Below are positions 8,564 to 16,714 of a DNA stretch of 64,000 bases, one piece after another (positions within the stretch are counted from its first letter, which is position 1; every line of letters starts with the position of its first letter). The stretch is from the NCBI GenBank assembly GCA_963707465.1, contig CAVPQK010000024.1, positions 558,001 to 622,000 on the forward strand. The letters run 5' to 3'. The notes beneath the pieces were generated by a model. That model had not been told where the DNA came from. It saw only the letters and a program-made list of their open reading frames with translations, and ran no database searches. The translations under genes and the position numbers were made by a program. This DNA comes from Bog-159 sp963707465. GTDB lineage: Bacteria; Acidobacteriota; Terriglobia; Bryobacterales; Bryobacteraceae.

Positions 8564-10441
8564 ATGAGTTCTGGGTTAGGGCGGCGGGCTTGGGTTCTGG
8601 CGCTGGCGGCGGCGCTGCTGGCAGGGTGCCATGGCTCGGAGGCGCACGGGCGGCAGGCGATCGTGCTGGGGGTGGACGGGATGGATCCCGGCTTCCTGGA
8701 GCGGCATTGGAGCGACTTGCCCAACGTCGCGCGGCTGCGGGACCAGGGTGGATTCCGGCGGCTGGGGACGACCACGCCTCCGCAGAGCCCGGTGGCGTGG
8801 TCCACCTTTATTACGGGTCTGGAGCCGGCGGAACACGGCATCTTCGATTTCGTCGACCGCGATCCGCGCACGATGCAGCCTTTTTCGTCCATGAGCCGGA
8901 CGGTGGAGGCCCGCTTCAAGATTCCGCTGGGGCCTTACGTGCTGCCGCTTTCTTCGGCGCGCGTGGAAACCCTGCGCAAAGGCGTACCGTTCTGGCGGAT
9001 GCTGTGGGACCGGAACATTCCGGTGACCATCATGCACATGCCCACCAACTTTCCGCCGGAAGCGGCCGGCGAAGCCATTGCAGGCATGGGCGTGCCCGAT
9101 TTGCGCGGAACCGAGGGGACCTTCACCTTCTATACCGACGATCCGGAAGAAGCGGCGCGGGACGTGCCGGGCGGCCGGATCGTGAACGTGCGGGCGACGA
9201 ACGAGCGTTACGTGCTGCCGGTGGAAGGGCCGCCGAATCCGCTGCGCAAGGACCGGCGATTTGCCACGGAGGATCTGGTCGTGGAAGCCGATCCGGAGCG
9301 GGACGTGGCGCGGCTGACGATGGGCGGTGCGGCGGCCATCGTGGAGCCGGGGGAATGGTCGGAATGGCTGCGCGCGGATTTTCCGCTGCTGGGATGGCTG
9401 GCGGGAGCGCGCGGCATGTTTCGCGTGTACGCCAAGGAGCTTCACCCGCGGCTGGCGCTGTATGTGACGCCGGTGGAGATCGATCCGCGCGCACCGGAAC
9501 TGCCCATTTCCGCGCCTGCGCGGTATAGCCGCTTGGTGGCCGGCGCGATCGGTCCGTTCTATACGCAAGGCATCGCGGAGGACACGTCGGCGTATCGTGC
9601 AGGCGTGCTGACGCTCGACGAGTTTCTGCGGCAGAGCCGGCTGGTTCGCGACGATGAAATGAAGCTGCTGAGTTACTCGCTCGACCACTTCCGGGAGGGG
9701 CTGCTGTTCTTCTACTTCTCGTCGATCGACCAGGGATCGCACATGCTGTGGGGGAAGCACGAGGCGGAGCTGCTGGAGATTTACCGCGCGGTGGACGCGG
9801 CCATCGGCGAGGCGGCGCGGCGATTTCCGCGGGCGGACATTATAGTGATGTCGGACCACGGGTTCAATTCGTTCGACCGCAGCGTGAATCTGAACACGTG
9901 GCTTTGGGAGAAGGGATTTCTGGCGCTGAAGGGACCTCCGCGCGGCGGCGATGAGGGCTTTGCGGACGTGGACTGGTCGAAGACGCAGGCTTACGCGCTG
10001 GGGCTGAACGGCCTGTATCTGAATATGGCCGGGCGGGAGAAGAATGGCATTTTGCGGCCGGGCGCGGAGGCGGAGGCGGTGATGCGGAGGCTCGCGCGCG
10101 AGCTGGCGGAGTTTCGCGATCCGGCGAATGGGCGGCAGGTGGTGGAGACGGCTCCGGCGACGGGGGCGGGGATGGGGCCGGATATGATCGTGGGCTATGG
10201 GCGCGGGTATCGGGGATCGTGGGAGACGGCGCTGGGGGCGGCGCCGCGGGCGATTCTGGAAGACAATACGGACGTGTGGATCGGGGACCATTGCATCAAC
10301 GCGGCGGATGTGCCGGGGGTGCTGTTAAGCAATCGGACGTTGCGGGCGGAGCGGCCTTCGCTGCGGGATTTGCCGGTCACGATTTTGGGGATGTTCGGGG
10401 TGGGGCCGGGCGAGGGGATGGGGGAAAAGGGCGTGTTCTAG
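8564..10441 (+). CDS. Alkaline phosphatase superfamily lipoprotein (type I phosphodiesterase-like)
   Basis: About 625 residues. The N-terminus is a lipoprotein signal (hydrophobic ALAAALLAGC with cysteine near residue 22), so the protein is probably anchored to a membrane. The catalytic fold shows GVDGMDPGFLERHW with the first metal-binding aspartate, TTPPQSPVAWSTFITG with the expected nucleophile region, a SIDQGSHMLW metal site, and SDHGFNSFDRS near residue 430. This arrangement fits nucleotide pyrophosphatase/phosphodiesterase-like enzymes; the substrate cannot be told. A GTG directly before the ATG (8561) is an alternative start. Confidence 0.85.
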   Translation: MSSGLGRRAWVLALAAALLAGCHGSEAHGRQAIVLGVDGMDPGFLERHWSDLPNVARLRDQGGFRRLGTTTPPQSPVAWSTFITGLEPAEHGIFDFVDRDPRTMQPFSSMSRTVEARFKIPLGPYVLPLSSARVETLRKGVPFWRMLWDRNIPVTIMHMPTNFPPEAAGEAIAGMGVPDLRGTEGTFTFYTDDPEEAARDVPGGRIVNVRATNERYVLPVEGPPNPLRKDRRFATEDLVVEADPERDVARLTMGGAAAIVEPGEWSEWLRADFPLLGWLAGARGMFRVYAKELHPRLALYVTPVEIDPRAPELPISAPARYSRLVAGAIGPFYTQGIAEDTSAYRAGVLTLDEFLRQSRLVRDDEMKLLSYSLDHFREGLLFFYFSSIDQGSHMLWGKHEAELLEIYRAVDAAIGEAARRFPRADIIVMSDHGFNSFDRSVNLNTWLWEKGFLALKGPPRGGDEGFADVDWSKTQAYALGLNGLYLNMAGREKNGILRPGAEAEAVMRRLARELAEFRDPANGRQVVETAPATGAGMGPDMIVGYGRGYRGSWETALGAAPRAILEDNTDVWIGDHCINAADVPGVLLSNRTLRAERPSLRDLPVTILGMFGVGPGEGMGEKGVF

Positions 10442-10480
10442 CGCATTTTGGCGCTACCATGGGAAAGAGGAGCGGAGCTC

Positions 10481-10714
10481 ATGGCGAGTCTGGATTGGTC
10501 ACGATGCCCCGCCGTGGAGAGCATCCCCGGCAAGATCAGCGGCGCATGGGTGCTGCGCGGAACCCGGACGCCCGTAAAGGTCCTGTTTGAGAATCTCGAA
10601 GCCGGCATGCGCATTGAGGAACTGATGGAACAGTTTCCGGTGAGCCGGGAGGAGATTGACAGTCTTATGGCATTCATCGCGCGGTCTCTCGAAAAAGCCC
10701 CGAGTTATAGGTAG
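10481..10714 (+). CDS. Solitary DUF433 antitoxin-like protein
   Basis: 77 residues with the DUF433 core GAWVLRGTRTPVKVLFENLE and a helical tail (MEQFPVSREEIDSLMAFI). The start is ATG 10481 (MASLDWSRC), preceded by GGAAAGAGGAGCGG, a good ribosome-binding site. The frame opens earlier (10448), but that part has no family match. No DUF5615 partner lies next to it, so it may be an orphan antitoxin or act as a regulator. It sits 40 bases after the phosphatase gene and could be read through from it. Confidence 0.8.
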   Translation: MASLDWSRCPAVESIPGKISGAWVLRGTRTPVKVLFENLEAGMRIEELMEQFPVSREEIDSLMAFIARSLEKAPSYR

Positions 10715-10791
10715 CCCGACGCGGGGATTCGATTGGTCCATGGTGAAGCAGGTTGCTTAAGCCGTCGTTGGAGCGGGGAATGCGGCGCAGC

Positions 10792-12183
10792 CTACCGTGG
10801 GAGGTTCGCGGATATCCAATCGACCAGCCCGTCTGGTGTTGTGTACTCCCAAAGTCGCGCATATTGAGTATCGCGTAGTTCAGATGGGAGCTGAATATTG
10901 TCAGCCTGCCTGAGCTTTACCGGGAAAATCCGCATCTGATGGCTGTCGCGCCGGGCCACCATCTCCCGAAGCTCATGTGCACAATTGCCACTCTCGATGT
11001 AGGCGGGTGACAACAGCGGGACGCCGATAGGGCTCAGCGCGAGCTGATCGAAGATCTCCTTGATCCATGGTTGTCCCGGTCGAATCGACTTTCCATCGCG
11101 ATAGTCAAAAACCTGCTGGAATCGCTTGCGAAAAGCCGCGATTATCTCGTTGCCCTGCTCTTGATCGCGACCGGCGTAGCTAACGAAAACCGCCTCCTTA
11201 CGTAAGGCAGCGCTCCGAAAGTAGTCGAGTGCATTATTAAGCGTCGATATCCTTTTTCGCGGGGCGTCTAGCGACTCCATGCGCTTGACGAGGCCATCAA
11301 GCAGTATGTCCGAATTCCACCAGCGTACGATGTCCTTCCGATAGCCAACCTCAAAGCCCGCGTAAAGAGGCAGGTCGGGCCCCGGTTGGGAGTCTCCAGG
11401 GGTTGGCTCTTGGACACGTAGGAGCCGAATCTGCGGCTTGAACTCTCCGTGGAGATACCCCACGACGCCGGTTCCCATCGAGGCGGCTCCCACGTCGATC
11501 AAGACCCAATCGAGCGAGCGAATCTTGCCTATCCATTCCGGTGTGATCACAGGGGGCCACGGAAGCTGAATCGGCTCATAGCGCGCGCGACGAATCGCGG
11601 CCGTGACGGCGGCGATTTGGTCTCGGTTGTAACCGGTGGCTCCCTCCTCCGACGGCAGTACAATGCCGACGGAGTTCCCTTTCGCCTCCAGCGCTTGCCC
11701 CGCAATTGAATACTCCCGCTCCGCCGCAACTTGGCGGCAAAAACCCGTGAACGCTTCGGTGAATTTCGCGGAGCTTGGTTTGCTTCCGCCACCGGTGACC
11801 TCCTGAATATCGAATCCGACCTGCCTAATCGGCGCGGGCGAAAAGACTATCCCTCGGAAGCGGTGATCCGAAAATACGAGTCCGGGCTTGCGTGCCCGAG
11901 CCGCAATATCGAGCTCAAGCCGAAAGTACCTGGAGGCGTTCGCTAGATCGGCTGCCGACGGGATCTCCTCGCCGGGCTCATCAAATGGATAAATACCGAT
12001 GAAAGCGTCGGCGTCGCGAACGAGCCGTTCCAATCGTGTGACGTTGGTCGCAGTTGAGCCAACGTCGACCTCAAACTCGACGTTCGCGGAGCGTGAGAAC
12101 AACTCGAAGAAGTACTCGTTGACTGCGGGAGCTTTGTACTTGTGACTTAGAAACGCCGTCAGTGCAAGCTTTGGGCTAGACAT
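10792..12183 (-). CDS. TIR-domain protein, candidate NAD-consuming defence effector
   Basis: 463 residues. The C-terminal 150 form a TIR domain: EAVFVSYAGRDQEQG (box 1), FDYRDGKSIRPGQPW, then IESGNCAHELREMV, where E near residue 404 is in the position of the catalytic glutamate of NAD-cleaving TIRs. The N-terminal 130 residues (AFLSHKYKAPAVNEYFF, DADAFIGIYPFD) look like a second Rossmann-like TIR or deoxyribosyltransferase-type domain. The middle region also has nucleotide-binding character (VGIVLPSEEGATGY). Bacterial TIR proteins of this kind often respond to phage infection; no sensor partner gene is adjacent. It is somewhat less GC-rich than the flanks. Confidence 0.8.
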   Translation of the reverse strand: MSSPKLALTAFLSHKYKAPAVNEYFFELFSRSANVEFEVDVGSTATNVTRLERLVRDADAFIGIYPFDEPGEEIPSAADLANASRYFRLELDIAARARKPGLVFSDHRFRGIVFSPAPIRQVGFDIQEVTGGGSKPSSAKFTEAFTGFCRQVAAEREYSIAGQALEAKGNSVGIVLPSEEGATGYNRDQIAAVTAAIRRARYEPIQLPWPPVITPEWIGKIRSLDWVLIDVGAASMGTGVVGYLHGEFKPQIRLLRVQEPTPGDSQPGPDLPLYAGFEVGYRKDIVRWWNSDILLDGLVKRMESLDAPRKRISTLNNALDYFRSAALRKEAVFVSYAGRDQEQGNEIIAAFRKRFQQVFDYRDGKSIRPGQPWIKEIFDQLALSPIGVPLLSPAYIESGNCAHELREMVARRDSHQMRIFPVKLRQADNIQLPSELRDTQYARLWEYTTPDGLVDWISANLPR

Positions 12184-12310
12184 CGAAATGGGACGGGCTC
12201 CAGTTGGCTACCTTAGCACAGTGAATGCGGGGCGACCAGAGCCGTTTACTGAAGGCGTTTCCTAAGTGCAAATCAGCCTAACGATGCGTCGGTTTGGCAA
12301 CGTGGCCCAC

Positions 12311-12829
12311 CTACCTTCGGAAGCCTGTCTCTACTTTGAAGGCTTCGAGGGCGTTGTAGACGATCGGGCAATAACACGCGCGGTCGATCATCTCCCACAT
12401 GCGGCTGGCGATGGAGCCGTTGCCGCGCACCAGGTGCGGGAAGCGTTGGCAGATGTCGGGGCGTGCGTCGTAGACCGTGCAGGCGGTGCCGTCCAGGAAC
12501 ACGCAGCCGGCTTCATCGGTGCGGCGCAGGATGGTGCCTTCGTCCTCGCTTTCGGTGGTGTACTCGGCCAGGAACGCGGCTGGGGTCATGCTCAGGTGGC
12601 GCGCCAGACGCTCGACATCGCGCTCGGAGAGCTTCACCGTGGCCACGCGGCAGCAGTTGGCGCACACCGTGCAATCGATTTGCTCTTCGATGCCTTCGGC
12701 GATGCGGCGCAGGATGCGGTCGGAATGGTCGTGCCGTTTCATGTGCTGCCGGAAGCGCTCGTTTTCGTGGCGCTTCTTTTCGCCGAGCACGCGGATCTGC
12801 ACCAGGTCGGTGATCATGCCCGTGCTCAT
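12311..12829 (-). CDS. YkgJ-type cysteine-cluster protein
   Basis: 172 residues. Cysteines CTVCANCCR in the middle and CVFLDGTACTVYDARPDIC later are the metal-chelating pattern of the YkgJ/UPF0153 family, thought to bind zinc or iron; biochemical role unknown. The start ATG 12829 overlaps the stop of the HAD gene by 4 bases, so it is the last gene of a DsbA-like, HAD and YkgJ operon. Confidence 0.85.
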   Translation of the reverse strand: MSTGMITDLVQIRVLGEKKRHENERFRQHMKRHDHSDRILRRIAEGIEEQIDCTVCANCCRVATVKLSERDVERLARHLSMTPAAFLAEYTTESEDEGTILRRTDEAGCVFLDGTACTVYDARPDICQRFPHLVRGNGSIASRMWEMIDRACYCPIVYNALEAFKVETGFRR

Positions 12830-13434
12830 TGCCAGTGGATCTCGCGCGCCGCAAGATCCCGCTCCAGTTGCGCGCAGGATTGAAACTGCACCGCGTCGAT
12901 GCCCTCGCGGCGGGCGCCCTCCACATAGGCGGGGATGTCGTCGGTGTAAAAGCACTCTTCCGGCCGGCATTGGGCGCGCGCGATGGCCTCGCGGTAGATG
13001 GCCGGCGAGGGTTTCATGGCTTTCACTTCGTAGGAAAGCACCAGGTCGTGGAAGTGGCGGAGCAGGGGATAGTTCCGGCGCACCATGGCGAAGTGCAGCG
13101 CGTTGGTGTTGGAAAGCACCAGCAGCCGGTAGCGCGCGCCGATGCCGGCCAGCAGGCTCTCCGGGACCAGCGTATCCGGCAGGAAGATGCTGCTCCAGAT
13201 CTCGCAAAACTGGTCGTAGGTGGCGCGCAGGTCGAGCAGGCGGCTGAGTTGCTCGACGAAATCGCGCGGTTCCACAAGGCCGGTTTCAAAGCGATGCACC
13301 AGATCGGTGGCGGCGATGCGCTTGGGAATTTCGGCGGCGGGATAATCGCAAAAGTTTTCCATGGCGCGATAGCCGCGGGCGAAATCGAAGGGGATCAGAA
13401 CCTTGCCCAGATCGAAGATGACGGTCTTGATCAC
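12826..13434 (-). CDS. HAD-superfamily hydrolase, subfamily IA
   Basis: About 202 residues. Motif I is VIFDLGKVLIPF, with the nucleophilic aspartate. Motif II is LLVLSNTNALH, the lysine motif is VKAMKPSPAIYREA, and motif IV is CFYTDDIPAYVEGAR. This pattern fits YihX-like sugar-phosphate phosphatases; substrate unknown. The frame is open far upstream, but that part is antisense noise over the DsbA-like gene, so I start at GTG 13434, 15 bases after that gene's stop. Confidence 0.85.
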   Translation of the reverse strand: MIKTVIFDLGKVLIPFDFARGYRAMENFCDYPAAEIPKRIAATDLVHRFETGLVEPRDFVEQLSRLLDLRATYDQFCEIWSSIFLPDTLVPESLLAGIGARYRLLVLSNTNALHFAMVRRNYPLLRHFHDLVLSYEVKAMKPSPAIYREAIARAQCRPEECFYTDDIPAYVEGARREGIDAVQFQSCAQLERDLAAREIHWQ

Positions 13435-13448
13435 GGGATGCCGGGCGG

Positions 13449-14372
13449 TCAGCGGGAGACGCTCGCGGGAGCGGAGGCCGACTTCTTGGCGGGGGTGGCG
13501 GGATGCTTCAGTTCGGCTTCCAGAATCGGTTTCAAGGTTTCCAGTTTGATCATGCCGTTGTAGTGCTGGCCATCGATGAAAATCGTCGGCGTGCTCATCA
13601 CGCCGACATTGCTGCCGTCGTCCATATCGTGCGCCACGGCCTTGGCGGTTTCGGGCGAGTCGAGGTCGGCTTCGAAGCGCTTCATATCCAGGCCCACGGC
13701 CGAGGCCAGCGCCAGGATGGTGGGACGGCGCAGATCGTTGTGGCTGGCAAAAAGGGCATCGTGCATCTGCCAAAATTTGCCCTGCTTCTGGGCGGCGACC
13801 GCGGCGGCGGCGGCCAATGCGGCCTGCGAATGAATGTCCAGCGGGAATTGTTTGAAGAACAGCCGCACTTGCTTCGGGTAAGCCTGCAGGACGGCCTGCA
13901 GTTGGGGGGTCGCGAGGCTGCAATAGGGGCACTGGAAATCTGAGAATTCGACCAGCGTGATGGGGGCGTCGTCGGGACCCCTTTCGGGTGCGCCGGCGGT
14001 GGGGATTTCGATGGGATCTTCCAGGAGCTTGTGCTCGGGAGGATGGGCGAAGCGGGAGGCTTCCGCATCGGCCAGCGCTTCCTTCGGGCTCTTGCCGGCC
14101 CGGAGGGACGTTATGATGACCGCCGCCAGACCTTTGCTGAAATAGCAGTTGGGGTCCTTCACGCGGCATTCGGCGACCTTCATGCCGCAGCCGCAACTAC
14201 AGTCGCGCGCGCGCAGCAGCGAGAGGGCGGTGGTTTTTTGCGCCGGAGTGAGGCCGGAGAAGTCGACGGAAGGCAGGGATTCCAGGGTATTCCAATCCTG
14301 AGCGCACGCCAGCGCAGCTCCCAAAACGCATAGCGCGGCCATGCCCAGGGCGCGCCGACAGCGGGTGATCAT
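13449..14372 (-). CDS. DsbA-family thiol oxidoreductase with cysteine-rich N-terminal region
   Basis: About 307 residues. Start ATG 14372 gives a signal peptide (MITRCRRALGMAALCVLGAA), so the protein is exported. An N-terminal segment with DCSCGCGMKVAEC is followed by a thioredoxin fold with FSDFQCPYCSLA (CPYC active site) and a cis-proline region GVMSTPTIFIDG. It probably oxidises or isomerises disulfides in the periplasm. The cysteine-rich N-terminal part resembles that seen in some DsbA-like and CcmH-like proteins and may bind metal. It leads the minus-strand operon. Confidence 0.87.
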   Translation of the reverse strand: MITRCRRALGMAALCVLGAALACAQDWNTLESLPSVDFSGLTPAQKTTALSLLRARDCSCGCGMKVAECRVKDPNCYFSKGLAAVIITSLRAGKSPKEALADAEASRFAHPPEHKLLEDPIEIPTAGAPERGPDDAPITLVEFSDFQCPYCSLATPQLQAVLQAYPKQVRLFFKQFPLDIHSQAALAAAAAVAAQKQGKFWQMHDALFASHNDLRRPTILALASAVGLDMKRFEADLDSPETAKAVAHDMDDGSNVGVMSTPTIFIDGQHYNGMIKLETLKPILEAELKHPATPAKKSASAPASVSR

Positions 14373-14424
14373 GCTTCTATTGTAAACGGTGCGGGGCGAG
14401 TTGCGCTGGTTGCAATAGTTGTAC

Positions 14425-14468
14425 CATGATGCAAGCATGATGCAAGCATGATGCAAGCATGATGCGAG
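14425..14468. repeat. Four tandem 11-bp repeats in a divergent promoter region
   Basis: CATGATGCAAG is repeated four times without spacing (the last copy has G for A). It ends 7 bases before the mmsA-like start codon and lies 53 bases upstream of the oppositely oriented dsbA-like gene. The unit length is close to one helical turn, and each unit contains the near-palindrome GCATGATGC. It may be a regulator-binding array or replication slippage. Confidence 0.85.
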
Positions 14469-14475
14469 GACATCC

Positions 14476-15951
14476 ATGACCGCTATTGAAACCGCCGTTC
14501 GCACCGTGAAATTCTACACAAACGGGTGCTGGGAGGAGGCTGCGGGGCGCGCGCTGCATCCCATTACCAACCCGGCCACCGGCCAGACGATCGCGCAGGT
14601 TCCCTATGCCATCGCGGAGGATGTGGACCGCGCCGCGCGCGCCGCGCACGCCGCATTCTTGAATTGGCGCGAGGTGCCGGTGGTGGAGCGGGTGCAGGTG
14701 TTCTACCGCTACAAAGACCTGCTGGAGAAGCACTCGGGCGAGATCGCGCGCATCCTTTCCTCGGAGAACGGGAAGACCGTGGACGACGCGGCCGGCAGCG
14801 TGCGCCGTGCCATACAAATGGTGGAAGTGGCCTGCGGTATGCCCAGCCTGATGATGGGCCAATCGCTCGAAAACGTTTCGAAAGGGATCGATTGCCAGTC
14901 CATCCGGCAACCGCTGGGGGTTTGCGCGGGGATCACGCCGTTCAATTTTCCGGCCATGGTGCCCATGTGGATGTACCCCTTCGCCATCGCCTGCGGCAAT
15001 ACGTTCATCCTGAAGCCGTCGGAAAAGGTGCCGCTGACGCCCACGCGCACCGCCGAGCTGCTGCACGATGCCGGACTGCCGGCGGGCGTGTACAACCTGC
15101 TGCACGGGTCGCGCGAAGCGGTGGACGCCTTGCTAGAGCATCCGCTGGTGCGCGCGATTTCATTTGTGGGGTCCAGCCCGGTGGCGCAGTACGTTTATAA
15201 GACGGCGGCGGCGCACGGCAAGCGGGTGCAGGCGCTGGGCGGCGCGAAGAATCACCTGGTGGCGATGCCGGACGCCAACGTGGAGAAGAGTGTCGAGGCC
15301 ATTATGGGGTCCGCGTTCGGCGCGGCCGGCGAGCGTTGCCTGGCGGGCAGTGTGCTGGTGGCGGTGGGGGATTCGCGCCCGTTGCTGGATGCGCTGTTGA
15401 AAAAGACGCGCGATCTGCGCATCGGCGACGGCGCCGCGCCGGGCACGGAAATGGGGCCGCTGGTGACGGCGGAACATCGCGCGCGCGTGCTGGGGTACAT
15501 CGAGAAAGGCATCGCGGAAGGCGCCGAGCTGGTGGTGGACGGGCGGGAGCGCATGCGCGGCGATGACGGCGGCTATAGCGCCGGCTATTTCCTGGGGCCC
15601 ACGGTTTTCGATGGCGTCGCGCCGGGCATGACGATTGCGCGCGAAGAGATTTTCGGGCCGGTGCTGAGCGTGATTCACGTGGGTGACCTGGAGGAAGCCA
15701 TCGCGCTGGTGAATAGCTCGGCATTCGGCAACACCACGTCGATCTTCACGTCGGATGGCAGGAGCGCGCGGGAATATGCGTCGCGCGTGGAGGTGGGGAT
15801 GGTGGGCGTGAATGTGGGAGTCGCGGCGCCCATGGCGTTCTTTCCGTTCTCCGGGTGGAAGAATTCGTTTTATGGCGATTTGCACGCGCACGGGCGGGAT
15901 GCGGTCGCGTTTTACACGGAGCAGAAGGTGATCATGAGCCGGTGGTTTTAG
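14476..15951 (+). CDS. mmsA: CoA-acylating methylmalonate-semialdehyde dehydrogenase family
   Basis: The 491-residue aldehyde dehydrogenase converts (methyl)malonate semialdehyde to acetyl- or propionyl-CoA in valine, inositol or beta-alanine breakdown. Family-typical segments are FYTNGCWEEA, the MmsA hallmark GITPFNFPAMVPMWM, the NAD-site FVGSSPVAQYVY, and the catalytic cysteine in GAAGERCLAGS. FFPFSGWKNSFYGDLH near the C-terminus is also characteristic. The start ATG 14476 directly follows the 11-bp tandem repeats. No other valine-degradation gene is nearby, so the pathway is not fixed by context. Confidence 0.9.
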   Translation: MTAIETAVRTVKFYTNGCWEEAAGRALHPITNPATGQTIAQVPYAIAEDVDRAARAAHAAFLNWREVPVVERVQVFYRYKDLLEKHSGEIARILSSENGKTVDDAAGSVRRAIQMVEVACGMPSLMMGQSLENVSKGIDCQSIRQPLGVCAGITPFNFPAMVPMWMYPFAIACGNTFILKPSEKVPLTPTRTAELLHDAGLPAGVYNLLHGSREAVDALLEHPLVRAISFVGSSPVAQYVYKTAAAHGKRVQALGGAKNHLVAMPDANVEKSVEAIMGSAFGAAGERCLAGSVLVAVGDSRPLLDALLKKTRDLRIGDGAAPGTEMGPLVTAEHRARVLGYIEKGIAEGAELVVDGRERMRGDDGGYSAGYFLGPTVFDGVAPGMTIAREEIFGPVLSVIHVGDLEEAIALVNSSAFGNTTSIFTSDGRSAREYASRVEVGMVGVNVGVAAPMAFFPFSGWKNSFYGDLHAHGRDAVAFYTEQKVIMSRWF

Positions 15952-15969
15952 GTTACGCTGAAAAGCATC

Positions 15970-16195
15970 ATGGAAGTTCATTTTTCACCGGAAAAGGAAG
16001 CCCGTCTTCAACAGGCTGCAACCCGCGTCGGCAAAAAAACCCGCCCAGGTGGTGGAGGAGGCGGTTGACCGGATGCTGGAGTATGAGGAGCGCTTCATCA
16101 GGGCCGTGGAGGAGGGCCGCGCCTCGGCTCGCCGTGGTGATTTGTTGGAACACGACGAGGTGGTCGAGCGCATCGAGCAGATGTTTCGTTCATGA
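15970..16195 (+). CDS. Ribbon-helix-helix antitoxin, broken by a +1 frameshift in a run of seven A
   Basis: ATG 15970 begins MEVHFSPEKEARLQQAATRV, the start of a small antitoxin family. The frame then stops early. Removing one A from the seven at 16033-16039 restores the rest: PAQVVEEAVDRMLEYEER, then an acidic tail, with a stop at 16195. The complete product would be 74 residues. The stop overlaps the parE start, as in a normal module. The shift may be a sequencing error in a homopolymer, a real loss, or slippage. Confidence 0.75.
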
Positions 16196-16461
16196 TGCGT
16201 GTTCGATGGACGACCAACGCAGCTAGCGACCTCGCGCGCATCGTCGAGCGGATCCGCGAGAGTAACCCGGCCGCGGCACAGAGGGTAGCCAAAAGGGTCT
16301 ACTTAAGCATTGCGGAGCTTCGCAAGTTTCCCCGCCTCGGGCGAATAGGGTTGGCCGAGAACACCAGGGAGCTTGTCTTCTCGCCTTGGCCCTACATCGC
16401 CGTCTACGAAGTCATCGAAGAGGTGCTTCGCATTCGCCATGCAGCGCAGGACTGGCCATAG
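16192..16461 (+). CDS. parE: ParE-family toxin
   Basis: 89 residues of the RelE/ParE fold: VRWTTNAASDLARIVERI at the start, NPAAAQRVAKRV, FPRLGRIGL, and the ending IRHAAQDWP, which matches the typical ParE C-terminus. Some ParE members poison DNA gyrase while RelE relatives cut mRNA; this sequence alone does not decide. The start overlaps the antitoxin stop. If the upstream frameshift is real, the toxin must be silent, or the antitoxin must come from elsewhere. Confidence 0.88.
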   Translation: MMRVRWTTNAASDLARIVERIRESNPAAAQRVAKRVYLSIAELRKFPRLGRIGLAENTRELVFSPWPYIAVYEVIEEVLRIRHAAQDWP

Positions 16462-16526
16462 CGTTGATTTAAATAACTGTGGCCGACGCGCGCTTGGAGC
16501 GCTCTGGTAGGCTTTGACATGCGCGT

Positions 16527-16667
16527 TTATTTGCGCAGCATCTGCTCGAACCGCGCGTCCATCTCGGCTTCCTCGATGAACTCACCCCGGTCGGCCTGTT
16601 CGATGCCCTCTCGCACGGCGGCGCGGAAGCGGGCGTCCTCCGGATCGGGTGTCAAATGGATTTCCAT
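16527..16667 (-). CDS. Short antitoxin-like ORF lacking the DNA-binding core
   Basis: The 46-residue frame MEIHLTPDPEDARFRAAVRE, then a GIEQADRGEFIEE tail ending FEQMLRK, resembles the two ends of the antitoxin at 15970-16195 joined without the ribbon-helix-helix middle. It is convergent with parE and preceded by CCTAAAAGGCG, with no strong ribosome-binding site. It may be a deletion derivative still able to bind a toxin, or a remnant. Confidence 0.5.
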   Translation of the reverse strand: MEIHLTPDPEDARFRAAVREGIEQADRGEFIEEAEMDARFEQMLRK

Positions 16668-16714
16668 CGCCTTTTAGGTTACGCGAAACGGCCATCGAAG
16701 GCAAACGAGTGCCA

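Noticed and set aside
8576..10291. 571-codon minus-strand frame opposite the phosphatase gene
   Set aside because: Arginine/histidine/proline-rich antisense product; the plus strand has a complete phosphatase with signal peptide.
14425..14468. CRISPR array
   Set aside because: Unit of 11 bases with no spacers, so only a simple tandem repeat.
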